From SB11 sp035906255 (GTDB lineage Bacteria > Bacteroidota > Bacteroidia > UBA8524): a stretch of DNA of 64,000 nt. Under the pieces are notes generated by a model. The model did no database searches and was not told where the DNA came from. It was given only the letters and a program-made list of their open reading frames with translations. How positions within the stretch are numbered: the stretch's first letter is position 1; each line of letters starts with the position of its first letter. The translations under genes were made by a program, and so were the position numbers. The stretch covers positions 37,118-101,117 of the forward strand of contig JAMIFM010000036.1 in NCBI GenBank assembly GCA_035906255.1. The letters run 5' to 3'. Of this stretch, positions 26,276 through 35,446 are shown piece by piece.

Positions 26276-28297
26276 ATGAGTTGGTTGTACCCACTGTTTT
26301 TCGCCGCATTGGCATCCATTGCCATCCCTATCATCATACACCTATTCAATTTCAGGCGGTTTAAGCGTATTTATTTTACCAACGTAGCCCTGTTGCAAGA
26401 AGTGCAGCAAGAAACCCGCTCACGTCGCAACCTAAAACATATTTTAGTGCTGATGGCGCGCATATTTGCCATCGTGTTTATCGTGTTGGCTTTTGTGCAG
26501 CCGTTTATCCCCGCCACTTCGGGCGCGGCAAGGCAGGGTGTATCGGCAGTGAGTGTATATGTAGATAATTCATTCAGCATGAGTAGTGTAGGTAACGAGG
26601 GCGAGCTGTTGCAAGTTGCCAAAAACAAAGCCCGCGATATTGCTAATGCCTATTCATCAACCGATTTGTTTCAACTGCTTACGGCTGATTTTGAAGGCAA
26701 GCACCAACGCTTGGTGAACCGTGAAGAATTTTTGCGGATGATTGATGAACTACAGGTTTCGCCTGCATCACGCAAGCTTAGTGAGATAATTGCCCGCCAA
26801 AAAGAAGCACTGAATAAAGATCCGATGGCCAATAAAACGGCCTATGTACTATCTGATTTTCAGCAAAACATGATAGATGCCGAGGCCATAAATGCCGATA
26901 CCACTATACTTACCGAGTTGGTGAAACTGGAAGGAAACCCCAAAGCTAACCTTAGTGTTGATTCGGCATGGTTATTAACCCCTTATGTGCAGGCCAATCA
27001 AACCGCACAATTAATGGTGCGGGTGAAAAACTTTGGCGACGAACAAGAGAATATTCCCCTCACCTTAAAAATAAACAACGTACAAAAGGGGTTGGCCAAC
27101 TTTAGCATCGGTAAAAACGAAACCAAGGATATTGAACTATCGTTTACGTCCACAACTTCGGGTTGGCAAAATGCTGAATTGGCGGTAATGGACGACCCTA
27201 TCACTTTTGATGATAAGTTGTTTTTTGCCTTTGAGGTGAAACAGGAAATTAACATTCTTTCCATCTCGCCCGAAGGGTCTTCAAAATTTATAGGGGCGGT
27301 GTACGGTAAGATAGATGCCTATTACAAACTTACCGAAGTAAGCGATAAACAACTGGATTATTCATCCTTTTCAAAATACACCTTAATTGTTTTAAACGGA
27401 GTAAAAACCGTATCAAGCGGGTTAAGTGCCGAGTTAGGCAAGTTTGTAACTGCGGGCGGCTCATTGGTGGTGTTTCCTGCGGCGGATAAAATTATTGATA
27501 AAAGTGTAAACGACTTTTTAGTCTCGATAGGGGCAAGCCCCTTGCAAGCCTACGTAGAAGCCAACCAGCGCGTTGAAGGGCTAACCGTTGCTCATCCGTT
27601 GTTCAGGCACATTTTTGAAAAAACAGGCGACAACATGGATAAACCAGTGTTGCAAAAATACTTTGTGATGCAAGGAACAGCGGGTGAACCCATCATGCGT
27701 TTACAAAGCGGGCAAAGTTTTCTTACCCATTATACCAACGCTTCCGGCCATGTGTATTTGTTTAATTCACCCCTAAACGGCGAGTGGAATAATTTTGCCA
27801 CCCATGCGCTGTTTGTACCTATTATGCTCAACATGGCTTTAAACAGTGTGCAAAGCCCTGATTTGTTTTATACCATAGGAAACGGGCAGTTGGTAAAGCT
27901 GAACCTTGCCGCAGGCAAAGACCAAGTGTATAAACTGAAGTTAGATAAAGCCGAGTTAATACCCCAAATGGTGGTGAAAGATAACAAACTGAACCTTGCC
28001 GCAGGTACTGAGTTAAAACAACCCGGAAACTACTCGCTGGAAAGCGGCGGACAAGATGTAGGGGTGAGGGTGGCCTTTAACTACAACCGAAACGAATCGG
28101 CTAATACTTATTTCAGCGAAAAAGAATTAGAAGAGCAGATAAAAATACAAGGTATTAAAGTGCTGAAAAATACCCCCAAAGGCATACAGGCAGCCATAGT
28201 TGAGGCCGATAAAGGTGTGCAATTATGGAGGTATTGTATCATGATGGGCTTGTTTTTCCTTTTATGTGAAGTATTATTGCTAAGATTTTTAAAGTAG
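26276..28297 (+). CDS. BatA-domain membrane protein with von Willebrand A-like region
   Basis: A 673-residue inner-membrane protein. Two N-terminal membrane segments surround the BatA signature (PIIIHLFNFRRFKRIYFTNVALLQE), a second span follows at about 57-80, and one span closes the protein (IMMGLFFLLCEVLLL). The periplasmic body begins with a vWA-like fold (VSVYVDNSFSMSS), though the full MIDAS motif is not certain. BatA-type proteins occur with MoxR ATPases and are linked to envelope stress and aerotolerance, but no moxR or batB is adjacent. Its stop is 5 bp before the dihydroorotase-like gene, so both are one operon. ATG 26276 is preferred over the upstream TTG at 26267. Confidence 0.85.
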   Translation: MSWLYPLFFAALASIAIPIIIHLFNFRRFKRIYFTNVALLQEVQQETRSRRNLKHILVLMARIFAIVFIVLAFVQPFIPATSGAARQGVSAVSVYVDNSFSMSSVGNEGELLQVAKNKARDIANAYSSTDLFQLLTADFEGKHQRLVNREEFLRMIDELQVSPASRKLSEIIARQKEALNKDPMANKTAYVLSDFQQNMIDAEAINADTTILTELVKLEGNPKANLSVDSAWLLTPYVQANQTAQLMVRVKNFGDEQENIPLTLKINNVQKGLANFSIGKNETKDIELSFTSTTSGWQNAELAVMDDPITFDDKLFFAFEVKQEINILSISPEGSSKFIGAVYGKIDAYYKLTEVSDKQLDYSSFSKYTLIVLNGVKTVSSGLSAELGKFVTAGGSLVVFPAADKIIDKSVNDFLVSIGASPLQAYVEANQRVEGLTVAHPLFRHIFEKTGDNMDKPVLQKYFVMQGTAGEPIMRLQSGQSFLTHYTNASGHVYLFNSPLNGEWNNFATHALFVPIMLNMALNSVQSPDLFYTIGNGQLVKLNLAAGKDQVYKLKLDKAELIPQMVVKDNKLNLAAGTELKQPGNYSLESGGQDVGVRVAFNYNRNESANTYFSEKELEEQIKIQGIKVLKNTPKGIQAAIVEADKGVQLWRYCIMMGLFFLLCEVLLLRFLK

Positions 28298-28302
28298 CCG
28301 TA

Positions 28303-29571
28303 ATGCACCTGCTGATAAAAAACACCACAGTATCACAACCCAACAGCCCCTTAAACGGCAAAACCCAAGATATTTTAATTGAAAACGGCAAGATTAAGTC
28401 CATTGTGGCTGCCAATACTGCTTCATCCGATGGAGCAACAGTTGTTGACGGCACGGGCACTTATACTTCCGTTGGTTTTATGGATATACGCGTCCAGTTT
28501 GCCGACCCCGGTTTTGAACAGCGCGAAGACATACAAAGCGGTTGCAAGGCAGCCGCAGCAGGTGGTTTTACAGGAGTTGCTATATTGCCCTCTACCCAGC
28601 CGCCTGTTCACTCAAAATCAGAAGTTGAATACATATTGAGCAGAGCCAAAGGGCAGGTAACTACCGTGTACCCAATGGGCTGCATTACCCATAGCCGCGA
28701 AGGGGAAGAACTAGCCGAAATGTATGACATGCACACTGCGGGTGCCGTAGCGTTTAGCGATGGTAACAAAGCCATTGCTGATAGCGGATTAATGAGCCGC
28801 GCCTTGTTATATGCCAAAGGGTTTAACGGATTGCTTTGTGTTCATCCTGAGGATAGCGGCCTTGCCAAAGGCGGTCAGATGAACGAAGGAGTGGTTTCTA
28901 CGCGTTTGGGTATGAAAGGCATTCCTAATCTTGCAGAAGAATTGATAGTGAAGCGTGATATTGAATTGGCGCGTTACAACAATTGTAGGGTACATTTTTC
29001 ACACATCAGCGCTGCCGGTTCAGTAGAACTGATACGTCGGGCAAAAGCCGACGGCTTGCAAGTAACTGCCGATGTTTCAATTGCCCATCTTGTTTGGACG
29101 GATGAAGTATTGGAAGAATACGACAGTAATTTTAAACTTACTCCACCCTTACGCACGCAAACCGATGTGGACGCTTTGATAGCAGGTATTAAGGATAGAA
29201 CGATAGATGCCATTTGCACCGACCATAATCCGCAGGACGCAGAAAATAAGGTGCTTGAATATGAATACGCATCACCCGGTATGCTGGGCTTGCAAACTTT
29301 TTTACCCCTTGCTCTTACGCTAAAGGAAACGATAGGTTGGGATATTTTACTGAAAGCAGTTACTGAAAATCCCCGCAGGATTTTGGGAATTGAAACTCCG
29401 GTTATTGCAGAGGGACAGCAAGCAAACCTTGTTGTGTACTCACCCAACGCTAAGTGGACATTTGATAAAAAAACCAACTATTCAAAATCGGTAAACTCGC
29501 CTTTGTGGAGTAGTGAACTTACGGGCAAAGTGGTTGTTACAGTTAATAACAATAATATCCTTCAATTTTAA
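28303..29571 (+). CDS. pyrC: Dihydroorotase-like amidohydrolase lacking the zinc HxH motif
   Basis: A 422-residue member of the multifunctional-type dihydroorotase group. The overall fold is clear: GFMDIRVQFADPG, EDIQSGCKAAAAGGFTGVA, LRTQTDVDALIAGI and TDHNPQD. In active enzymes the first segment reads D-x-H-x-H-L-R-E/D-P-G. Here the two zinc histidines are R63 and Q65, and the substrate arginine is A67, while the later aspartate (D307 in CTDHNP) remains. This protein is therefore probably a non-catalytic homologue, like the PyrC-prime partner of aspartate transcarbamoylase, or uses different chemistry. Bacteroidota often carry such a copy in addition to a true PyrC. It is in an operon with the BatA-like gene. 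Confidence 0.8.
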   Translation: MHLLIKNTTVSQPNSPLNGKTQDILIENGKIKSIVAANTASSDGATVVDGTGTYTSVGFMDIRVQFADPGFEQREDIQSGCKAAAAGGFTGVAILPSTQPPVHSKSEVEYILSRAKGQVTTVYPMGCITHSREGEELAEMYDMHTAGAVAFSDGNKAIADSGLMSRALLYAKGFNGLLCVHPEDSGLAKGGQMNEGVVSTRLGMKGIPNLAEELIVKRDIELARYNNCRVHFSHISAAGSVELIRRAKADGLQVTADVSIAHLVWTDEVLEEYDSNFKLTPPLRTQTDVDALIAGIKDRTIDAICTDHNPQDAENKVLEYEYASPGMLGLQTFLPLALTLKETIGWDILLKAVTENPRRILGIETPVIAEGQQANLVVYSPNAKWTFDKKTNYSKSVNSPLWSSELTGKVVVTVNNNNILQF

Positions 29572-29582
29572 TACATAAGACA

Positions 29583-30305
29583 ATGGAAGCACGGATTTTT
29601 ACCCCCATAAAAGATGCCTTACAGGCAATGGTAACTGGGTTTGTTGAAGGAAGTAAGAAAAACGGACTTAGTATTGATGAAGAGCAGCATCAATCGTTTT
29701 TGAATGAGTTGGTAACTGCTTTTTCGCAGATAGACGGTTTTGAAACCAAGATGAACAATGTGGACGAGGTGTTTGGGCGATATCCTGCGTTTGCTCCTCT
29801 TGGCGAGTTTTGTTTTGATTTGCTGATGATTAATTTCTTTACAGCGGATGCTAAAGATTTAGACGACGGTTACCTTGAATCGCAGGAGTGGCTGGATATT
29901 GAAGAGAAGACCCTTGACAGGGGTACTGAATTTTTGAACATCCTGTTGTATATTAATGAGTGCAAAGAGATTGGTGTCGATATATCGCTGGATGACTTTT
30001 TGAAAGAGTTTTTGCTTACCGAAGACGATTTGTATCAAGAGGAGTACGCGATATACGAACCGATAATCAAAAACCAGCATTTGGTTGATGCAGACATCAA
30101 AGACATTGTAAATGCCGCTGCAAATATTGCCGATAGTGAAGTACAGGAAGTATTTGTGTCGTTGATGGCCTATTTTAACGATGGTGAAAGCTATGCCGAG
30201 CGTTTGCAGCAAATACTTACATTATCTAATAATAAACCCGTTGATGCTGCCTTGTTTGTGGCTTTGAACGGTTTTACCAACAGTTTAGACAGCTTAGAAG
30301 AATAG
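29583..30305 (+). CDS. Conserved-looking acidic helical protein, unknown function
   Basis: A 240-residue soluble protein, rich in Glu and Asp (net acidic) and predicted all-helical, with no signal peptide, membrane span or cysteine cluster. It starts 11 bp after the dihydroorotase-like gene, so it is the third gene of the BatA-like operon. Segments such as LDDFLKEFLLTEDDLYQEE and VDAALFVALNGFTNSLDSLEE do not match a family I recognise. A chaperone-like or adaptor role would fit its composition, but nothing in the sequence shows it. Confidence 0.6.
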   Translation: MEARIFTPIKDALQAMVTGFVEGSKKNGLSIDEEQHQSFLNELVTAFSQIDGFETKMNNVDEVFGRYPAFAPLGEFCFDLLMINFFTADAKDLDDGYLESQEWLDIEEKTLDRGTEFLNILLYINECKEIGVDISLDDFLKEFLLTEDDLYQEEYAIYEPIIKNQHLVDADIKDIVNAAANIADSEVQEVFVSLMAYFNDGESYAERLQQILTLSNNKPVDAALFVALNGFTNSLDSLEE

Positions 30306-30316
30306 CGGGAAAGCAG

Positions 30317-31201
30317 TTATTGAGCTGCCTGCCAAATTATAGTCCCTTTTTTATTGATATAAGCATAGCCTTTAGTGGTTTCAACCAGTGCGTGGTTGTA
30401 GCGAAAGCGTGCACCGCGGTCAAACTTAAAATCAATAGCTACGGCACCTTTGGCATCAATAAAGCCCCATTTGGCAAAGTCTTTTTCAACGCAAGCCAAA
30501 CCACCGCTAAACTCACGTGCGCCCGTGTATTGATAATCAACTACCACTTCCCCTTTTTTATTAATAAAGCCCCATTTATCGTTTTTGCGCACAGGGGCAA
30601 GTCCGTTGGCAAAAAAGCCTGCGCGTTCAAAGCTGTCTTTAATCACTTGGCCGCCTTTGGTATCAATATAAGTCCATTTGCCTGCAAAGTTCTTTTGTAC
30701 GGCAATTACTCCTTCACCCACCTGAGTAAGGTCATTATACTCCGGTTGAATTATCCATTGGCCTTTTTTATCAATCAACCCCCACTTGCCTTTGGTTTGT
30801 GCTTGTGCAAACCCTTCTGAAAACTCGTAGCATAATTGAAACTTAGCTTCAATTACGGATTTACCCTCTTTGTTTATGTAGCCCCATTTGCCACCTGTGT
30901 TCACGCGTGCCAACCCCTCGCTAAAATCACCCGCCCCGTCAAAAACAGTGCTTATTACCACGTCCATTTTATCGTTGATAAACACATACCTGAAACCTTT
31001 GTTATTGTTATGCACCACACTGGCCAGCCCTTCGCTAAACTGGTTGCCCATAGTAAATGCAGGAGCTATTATCTCAGCACCAAAGCTATCAATATAGCCT
31101 GCCATCCCGTCTTTAATCATCATTAAACGGTTCGCATCGGTTTGGGCGTTTAATGCACCTGTAAGTGCCAAGGCAAGGGCTAAAAAGGTATTTTTTTTCA
31201 T
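30317..31201 (-). CDS. Exported WG-repeat protein
   Basis: A 294-residue protein with a signal peptide (MKKNTFLALALALTGALNAQ) followed by a series of WG/KWG-type beta-repeats: WGYINKEG, WGLIDKKG, WTYIDTKG, WGFINKKG, WGFIDAKG and YAYINKKG, each about 35-48 residues apart. About eight repeats cover the mature protein and probably form a beta-propeller-like or solenoid fold. WG repeats are found in many exported bacterial proteins of unclear function. There is no sorting domain or lipobox, so it is probably periplasmic. It converges with the gene at 29583 (11 bp between stops) and follows the prenyl synthase by 16 bp. Confidence 0.88.
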   Translation of the reverse strand: MKKNTFLALALALTGALNAQTDANRLMMIKDGMAGYIDSFGAEIIAPAFTMGNQFSEGLASVVHNNNKGFRYVFINDKMDVVISTVFDGAGDFSEGLARVNTGGKWGYINKEGKSVIEAKFQLCYEFSEGFAQAQTKGKWGLIDKKGQWIIQPEYNDLTQVGEGVIAVQKNFAGKWTYIDTKGGQVIKDSFERAGFFANGLAPVRKNDKWGFINKKGEVVVDYQYTGAREFSGGLACVEKDFAKWGFIDAKGAVAIDFKFDRGARFRYNHALVETTKGYAYINKKGTIIWQAAQ

Positions 31202-31217
31202 AAGGTATGTAATTCTA

Positions 31218-32192
31218 TTAGCTTACTCGGGTACGTATCCATTCGCAAAAATCGTGCAGGTATTTTTTGTTTTCAGCAGGCATATCAATCGTTTCCAGCA
31301 GATTGTATGCCTCGGTAAAATAGCTTTCACTTTTTTGGGTAGCCAGTTCCTTTATTCCTAAAATGTTGTATATGGCAGTAACGGCAACCACTTTTTCAGC
31401 AGGTATAAAATCCGAAACGTTTATCCAGTTGGTTAATTGGCTTTTGGTTTCCCCTTCGGCCAATTCAAGGGCTTTTATCAATAAATAGGTTTTTTTATTA
31501 CTGATAATATCACCGCCCGCTTGTTTACCTACCTTTTCATTATCGCCAAATACATCCAGTACATCGTCCATCAACTGAAAACCAATACCTACTAACTCTC
31601 CAAAACGATAGATGTTTTTTGCACCATCAGGGGTTGCATGAGCCATCATCGCTCCGGTTTGCAAGGCACAACCTAAAAGTACCGCCGTTTTAAGGCGTAT
31701 CATTTCAATGTATTCAGCTTCGGTAACATTTTCACGGCCTTCAAAATCCATGTCTTGCTGTTGGCCTTCGCATACCTCAATTGCCGTTTGGTTAAAAACA
31801 TCCAGCAAAGGTTTTTGTAACGAAATATCAGCATCGCGCACCAAATCAATTGCCTTAATCATCATCAGGTCGCCGGCAAGTATAGCCGTAGGTTCGTTCC
31901 ACTTTACGTGCACAGTGGGTTTACCTCTGCGCAACGGAGCCACGTCCATAATATCGTCGTGCATCAGCGTAAAATTGTGAAACACCTCAATACCCAATGC
32001 CTGTTTCAAAGCAGTGTCCATTGCACCGCCAAACAGTTCGCAGCTCATAAGGGTTAGAACGGGGCGCATACGTTTCCCTCCCAACGCAAGGATATAATTT
32101 AAAGGCTCGTAAAGGTTTTTAGGATTTCCCGCAAACGGGTGTTTTTCAATTTCGCTGTTAATGTATGAAAGGTACTCTTCGTAGGGGCGCAT
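31218..32192 (-). CDS. Polyprenyl (trans-isoprenyl) diphosphate synthase
   Basis: A 324-residue all-helical prenyltransferase that adds isopentenyl diphosphate to an allylic primer. The first aspartate-rich motif is HDDIMD followed by LRRGKPTVH, and the second is FQLMDDVLDVFGD. The KRMRP segment binds diphosphate. An aromatic residue (F) five positions before the first motif limits chain length in related enzymes, so a C15-C20 product is likely; this is inference. It probably supplies quinone, carotenoid or undecaprenyl precursors. A TATCTTTG box lies only 4 bp before the start codon, so the mRNA may be leaderless. Confidence 0.92.
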   Translation of the reverse strand: MRPYEEYLSYINSEIEKHPFAGNPKNLYEPLNYILALGGKRMRPVLTLMSCELFGGAMDTALKQALGIEVFHNFTLMHDDIMDVAPLRRGKPTVHVKWNEPTAILAGDLMMIKAIDLVRDADISLQKPLLDVFNQTAIEVCEGQQQDMDFEGRENVTEAEYIEMIRLKTAVLLGCALQTGAMMAHATPDGAKNIYRFGELVGIGFQLMDDVLDVFGDNEKVGKQAGGDIISNKKTYLLIKALELAEGETKSQLTNWINVSDFIPAEKVVAVTAIYNILGIKELATQKSESYFTEAYNLLETIDMPAENKKYLHDFCEWIRTRVS

Positions 32193-32196
32193 GGGG

Positions 32197-32204
32197 CAAA
32201 GATA
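32197..32204 (-). promoter_or_regulatory. -7 element abutting the prenyl synthase start codon
   Basis: The minus strand reads TATCTTTG, an exact TAnnTTTG match, ending four bases before the ATG at 32192. If used, transcription would begin at or inside the first codons. No TTTG lies at the -33 position, where an inverted repeat sits instead. Confidence 0.45.
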
Positions 32205-32228
32205 CGTTTAGAAGTCAATAGTCGGCGG

Positions 32229-32263
32229 TCAACAGTCCATAGTAGTTTTACTGTGGACTGTTG
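32229..32263. repeat. 14-bp imperfect inverted repeat
   Basis: AACAGTCCATAGTA pairs with TACTGTGGACTGTT with one wobble pair, flanked by further GTC/GAC words (gtcaatagtc, gtggactgacgac). The words resemble degenerate interspersed repeats. It lies between rnr and the prenyl synthase gene and may also end rnr transcripts. Confidence 0.6.
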
Positions 32264-32283
32264 TCTGTGGACTGACGACCTAA

Positions 32284-34392
32284 TTAAACCATTGCAAAAT
32301 CAATTTGACGTTTTACAGGGTCAGTTTTTTTCACCTTTACCATCACCGGGTCACCCAAACGGTATTTGCGTTTGCTGCGTTTGCCGATAATGGCTTGCTC
32401 TTTCTCGTTAAACTCATAAAAATCATCAAACAAGGTGTTAAGGCGTACCATACCCTCGCATTTGTTTTCAATAATTTCTACATAAATGCCCCATTCGGTA
32501 ACACCCGAAATAATACCGCTAAACACCCGTCCGATAGCAGATTGCAGGTATTCGGCCTGTTTATATTTTACTGAAGCGCGCTCAGCATCGGCTGCTTTTT
32601 GCTCCATTTGGCTGCTGTGTTTGCAACGTTTTTCCCATTCTTGCGATGTTTTTTCACTACCCCCTTCAAGGTATTTTTCAAGCAAACGGTGGGTTAGCAA
32701 ATCGGGGTAACGACGGATGGGACTGGTAAAGTGACTGTAAAAATCAAATGCCAATCCGTAGTGCCCTGTTTTTTGTGTGGTATATACCGCTTTAGACATG
32801 GTGCGGATGGCCATGTTTTGCAGGATACCTTGCTCAGGTTTTCCCTCAGTAGCAGCCGTTAGCTCGTTAATAGATTTAGTAATGGCTTTGTGCGAATCCA
32901 GCTTTAAGTTATATCCGAAACGTTTTGCAAATGCTGAAAAATCTTGCAGCTTTTTATCATCCGGAGCATCATGCACGCGGTACACAAACACGTTGGGGTC
33001 TTTTTGCTTGGGCGTACGGTATTTATAACCATATTCGGCCACTTTGCGGTTGGCCAGCAGCATAAACTCTTCAATCAGTTTATGAGCATCTTTGCGTTCC
33101 TTTTTATACACGCCTAACGGTTTACCGTTCTCATCAAGGTTAAATTTCACCTCATCGGTTTCAAAATTTATAGCCCCGTGCCTAAAGCGTTCTTCTTTCA
33201 GCTTTTTGGCAATGTTGTTTAGGATGGTTAATTCTTCGGCCAAATCACCCTCACCGCTTTCCAAACGCTCTTGGGCTTCTTCGTAAGTAAACCTGCGTTG
33301 CGAGTGTATTACTGTTTTGCCCAGCCATTGATTAATAATCTGCCCTTTGTCGTTCATTTCAAAAACGGCAGAAAAGGTAAGTTTATCTTCATTGGGGCGA
33401 AGCGAACATACCCCGTTACTCAACTTTTCAGGCAACATGGGGATGGTACGATCAACCAAATACACCGATGTGGCACGGTTAAAAGCATCCTCTTCCAGCT
33501 TAGTGCCCGGCCTCACGTAGTGTGAAACATCAGCAATATGCACACCCACTTCAAAGTGACCGTTTTCTAATCGTTTAAACGATAAAGCATCGTCAAAGTC
33601 CTTAGCATCGGCGGGGTCAATCGTAAAGGTAAGCGTATCCCTAAAATCGGTACGTTTCTTAATCTCGTTCTTGCTGATGGTTGTCGGGATTTTATCCGCC
33701 TCTTTCTCTACCTCCAGAGGAAACTCAACAGGGAAACCGAATTCCGCTACAATAGCGTGCATTTCGGTATCGTTTTCACCCGGTTCGCCCAATACATGGG
33801 TAATTTTACCGAAAGGATTTTTAGCCTCTTCAGGCCAATCAGTAAGGCGGGCAATTACCTTTTGTCCGTCAAGAGCCCCGTTCAGGTGCTCATTAGGGAT
33901 AAAAATATCCGCATACATCCGTTTATCGTCAGGCACCAAAAACGAGAAGTTTTTATTGCGTTGCAATGTGCCCACATAATCGGTTTTGTTGCGGTGCAGT
34001 ACTTCAAGCACAAACCCTTCGGGACGTTTACTTTTTTTGCGTGCGTATAAAGTAACCGCTACGCGGTCGCCGTTAAGCCCGTGGTTTAAATCATCGGCCG
34101 AGATAAAAATATCGGTTTCACCTTCATCAGGTACAAGGAAAGCAGCACCCCTTTGGGTAACTTCCAATATACCTTCAATCGTATTTACAGGATTTTCGTA
34201 ATGGTATTTTCCGCGTTCAATTTCACCAATCTTTCCGTCTTTCTTCAGTTCCTCTAATAACTGGACAACGTTTTTGTTTAATTTTTCAATGCCCAGCCTT
34301 GCACTTATTTGCTTATGGTTCATCAGGCGGGTAGGGTTGTCTTTAAATACTTGTAGTATAAGAGGTTTAAGTTCTTTCTTAGAATATGCCAT
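32284..34392 (-). CDS. rnr: Ribonuclease R
   Basis: A 702-residue 3'-to-5' exoribonuclease of the RNase II/RNB family that degrades structured RNA and takes part in RNA quality control. The order is an N-terminal winged helix (MNHKQISARLGIEKLN), cold-shock domains (GYVGTLQ-like, FIPNEHL), the RNB catalytic domain with TIDPADAKDFDDALSF (metal-binding aspartates) and GVHIADVSHYV, and a C-terminal S1 domain (GVTEWGIYVEI) with a short basic end. Length is typical of Bacteroidota RNase R. The long lysine tail of E. coli RNase R is absent. Confidence 0.96.
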   Translation of the reverse strand: MAYSKKELKPLILQVFKDNPTRLMNHKQISARLGIEKLNKNVVQLLEELKKDGKIGEIERGKYHYENPVNTIEGILEVTQRGAAFLVPDEGETDIFISADDLNHGLNGDRVAVTLYARKKSKRPEGFVLEVLHRNKTDYVGTLQRNKNFSFLVPDDKRMYADIFIPNEHLNGALDGQKVIARLTDWPEEAKNPFGKITHVLGEPGENDTEMHAIVAEFGFPVEFPLEVEKEADKIPTTISKNEIKKRTDFRDTLTFTIDPADAKDFDDALSFKRLENGHFEVGVHIADVSHYVRPGTKLEEDAFNRATSVYLVDRTIPMLPEKLSNGVCSLRPNEDKLTFSAVFEMNDKGQIINQWLGKTVIHSQRRFTYEEAQERLESGEGDLAEELTILNNIAKKLKEERFRHGAINFETDEVKFNLDENGKPLGVYKKERKDAHKLIEEFMLLANRKVAEYGYKYRTPKQKDPNVFVYRVHDAPDDKKLQDFSAFAKRFGYNLKLDSHKAITKSINELTAATEGKPEQGILQNMAIRTMSKAVYTTQKTGHYGLAFDFYSHFTSPIRRYPDLLTHRLLEKYLEGGSEKTSQEWEKRCKHSSQMEQKAADAERASVKYKQAEYLQSAIGRVFSGIISGVTEWGIYVEIIENKCEGMVRLNTLFDDFYEFNEKEQAIIGKRSKRKYRLGDPVMVKVKKTDPVKRQIDFAMV

Positions 34393-34564
34393 TTGTAATG
34401 GTAGTTTGAAATAAAAATAATGTAAGATGTTTTCGCAACATCAATCTAATAATACACAATAATACGTTTTTGTTTTGAGCTTAAAAAGAAGGCCGTATTG
34501 TGTAATGGTTAAAGTTAGCTGTAATTACAACGGACGAGGGGCTAAAGCATTTGCTAATCGCAGG

Positions 34565-34605
34565 TCGCAAAATTAGTCTGAATATAAAATTCAGACCTTT
34601 TGCGA
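34565..34605. repeat. Nested hairpin upstream of repeat copy A
   Basis: TCGCAAAA (34565-34572) pairs with TTTTGCGA (34598-34605), and inside them GTCTGAAT (34576-34583) pairs with ATTCAGAC (34589-34596). The inner stem is the first hairpin of the 122-bp repeat. Confidence 0.75.
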
Positions 34606-34727
34606 ATGATGTTCCGAATGGTTTTAAACCATTCGGAACAAACCGGTACACAAGAGGCGGGCTTTATGCCCGTCGGGGAACGGAACTACCTCAAAAGTAA
34701 ATTTTAGGTTTTTTTTGCTACGACAGG
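34576..34727 (+). repeat. Structured intergenic repeat, copy A
   Basis: Three hairpins in a row are seen: GTCTGAAT/ATTCAGAC, a perfect 29-base palindromic hairpin at 34611-34639 (GTTCCGAATGG / CCATTCGGAAC) and CGGGC-TTTAT-GCCCG at 34658-34672. CTCAAAAGTAAAT (from 34690) and CTACGACAGG follow. The part 34576-34697 aligns end to end, over the same length of 122 bases, with the reverse complement of 42171-42292. It fills most of the 346-bp gap between rnr and the next gene; the remainder (34393-34564) shows only AT-rich sequence. Confidence 0.8.
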
Positions 34728-34738
34728 TTTTTAACCGT

Positions 34739-35446
34739 CTATTCATTCTTGCCCAGCAAATACAGCGCACCTACTCTAAAATCAAACAGGTTTATATCCA
34801 TCCCGAACGATGAATTGCTGCTTCGTTCAATTACCCCTTTCTTTTCAGGCTGCCATGTTTGCGAAAAATACAAGTTGCCCAAATCAAAAGTAAGCTGCCA
34901 GCGTTTGCTTAACACAACGTACACACCCGGATTTATATTAATGCCCAAGGTATAAAACGGATATTTAATTTTTGTATCACTACGCACGGTATCACTTTCA
35001 ACATAATACTCGTCCCTTCGCACAAACGTTCCTGAAAACATCACCTGTCCCTGCACAAAAAAGCCTACTCTTTCAGTGCCCTTTATGTACCAGCGCGAAC
35101 CCGCACCAACACCCACATTGGTAGCGTTAGAAAGGGTTTCGCGTATATCCTTAGTTCCTGCACTGGTTCCGGCTTCAAAATTTCGTTGCAGGGTGCTGTA
35201 GTTAATCCCTACAACACCGTAAGTATATAACTTGTCGGTTAAAAATTGCCCTGAGTGTACACGGAAGTTGAACCCTGTGCCCAATTCTTCTGAAAAATTG
35301 TTGCTGGAGTTGCTTTGTGCATTGCGCGAGTTAAGAAAAGAAAACTCTCCGCCCACAGCCCAACGTCCTTTATACATTTGTGCGCTTGCCTGTATTGCAA
35401 ACAAGCTGCCGAACAATAAAACCAATACCCTCATTTTAGTTTTCAT
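34739..35446 (-). CDS. Outer-membrane beta-barrel protein
   Basis: A 235-residue exported protein with a signal peptide (about 1-22, ending IQASAQ). The mature part alternates polar and aromatic residues in short strands (GRWAVGGEFSFLNSR, YTYGVVGINYST, FFVQGQVMFSGTF, WQLTFDLGNLYFSQ), a pattern of small Bacteroidota outer-membrane barrels. It ends DFRVGALYLLGKNE. It overlaps the end of the similar upstream gene by about 11 bp, so the two are one operon and probably paralogous. No ligand can be inferred. Confidence 0.8.
   Translation of the reverse strand: MKTKMRVLVLLFGSLFAIQASAQMYKGRWAVGGEFSFLNSRNAQSNSSNNFSEELGTGFNFRVHSGQFLTDKLYTYGVVGINYSTLQRNFEAGTSAGTKDIRETLSNATNVGVGAGSRWYIKGTERVGFFVQGQVMFSGTFVRRDEYYVESDTVRSDTKIKYPFYTLGININPGVYVVLSKRWQLTFDLGNLYFSQTWQPEKKGVIERSSNSSFGMDINLFDFRVGALYLLGKNE

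Noticed and set aside
26170..26364. Plus-strand frame starting within the tandem 14-bp array
   Set aside because: It overlaps the BatA-like gene in another frame, and its start is made of repeat sequence.
30320..31126. Plus-strand frames opposite the WG-repeat gene
   Set aside because: They mirror the WG repeats of the minus-strand gene, which has a clear signal peptide and repeat pattern.
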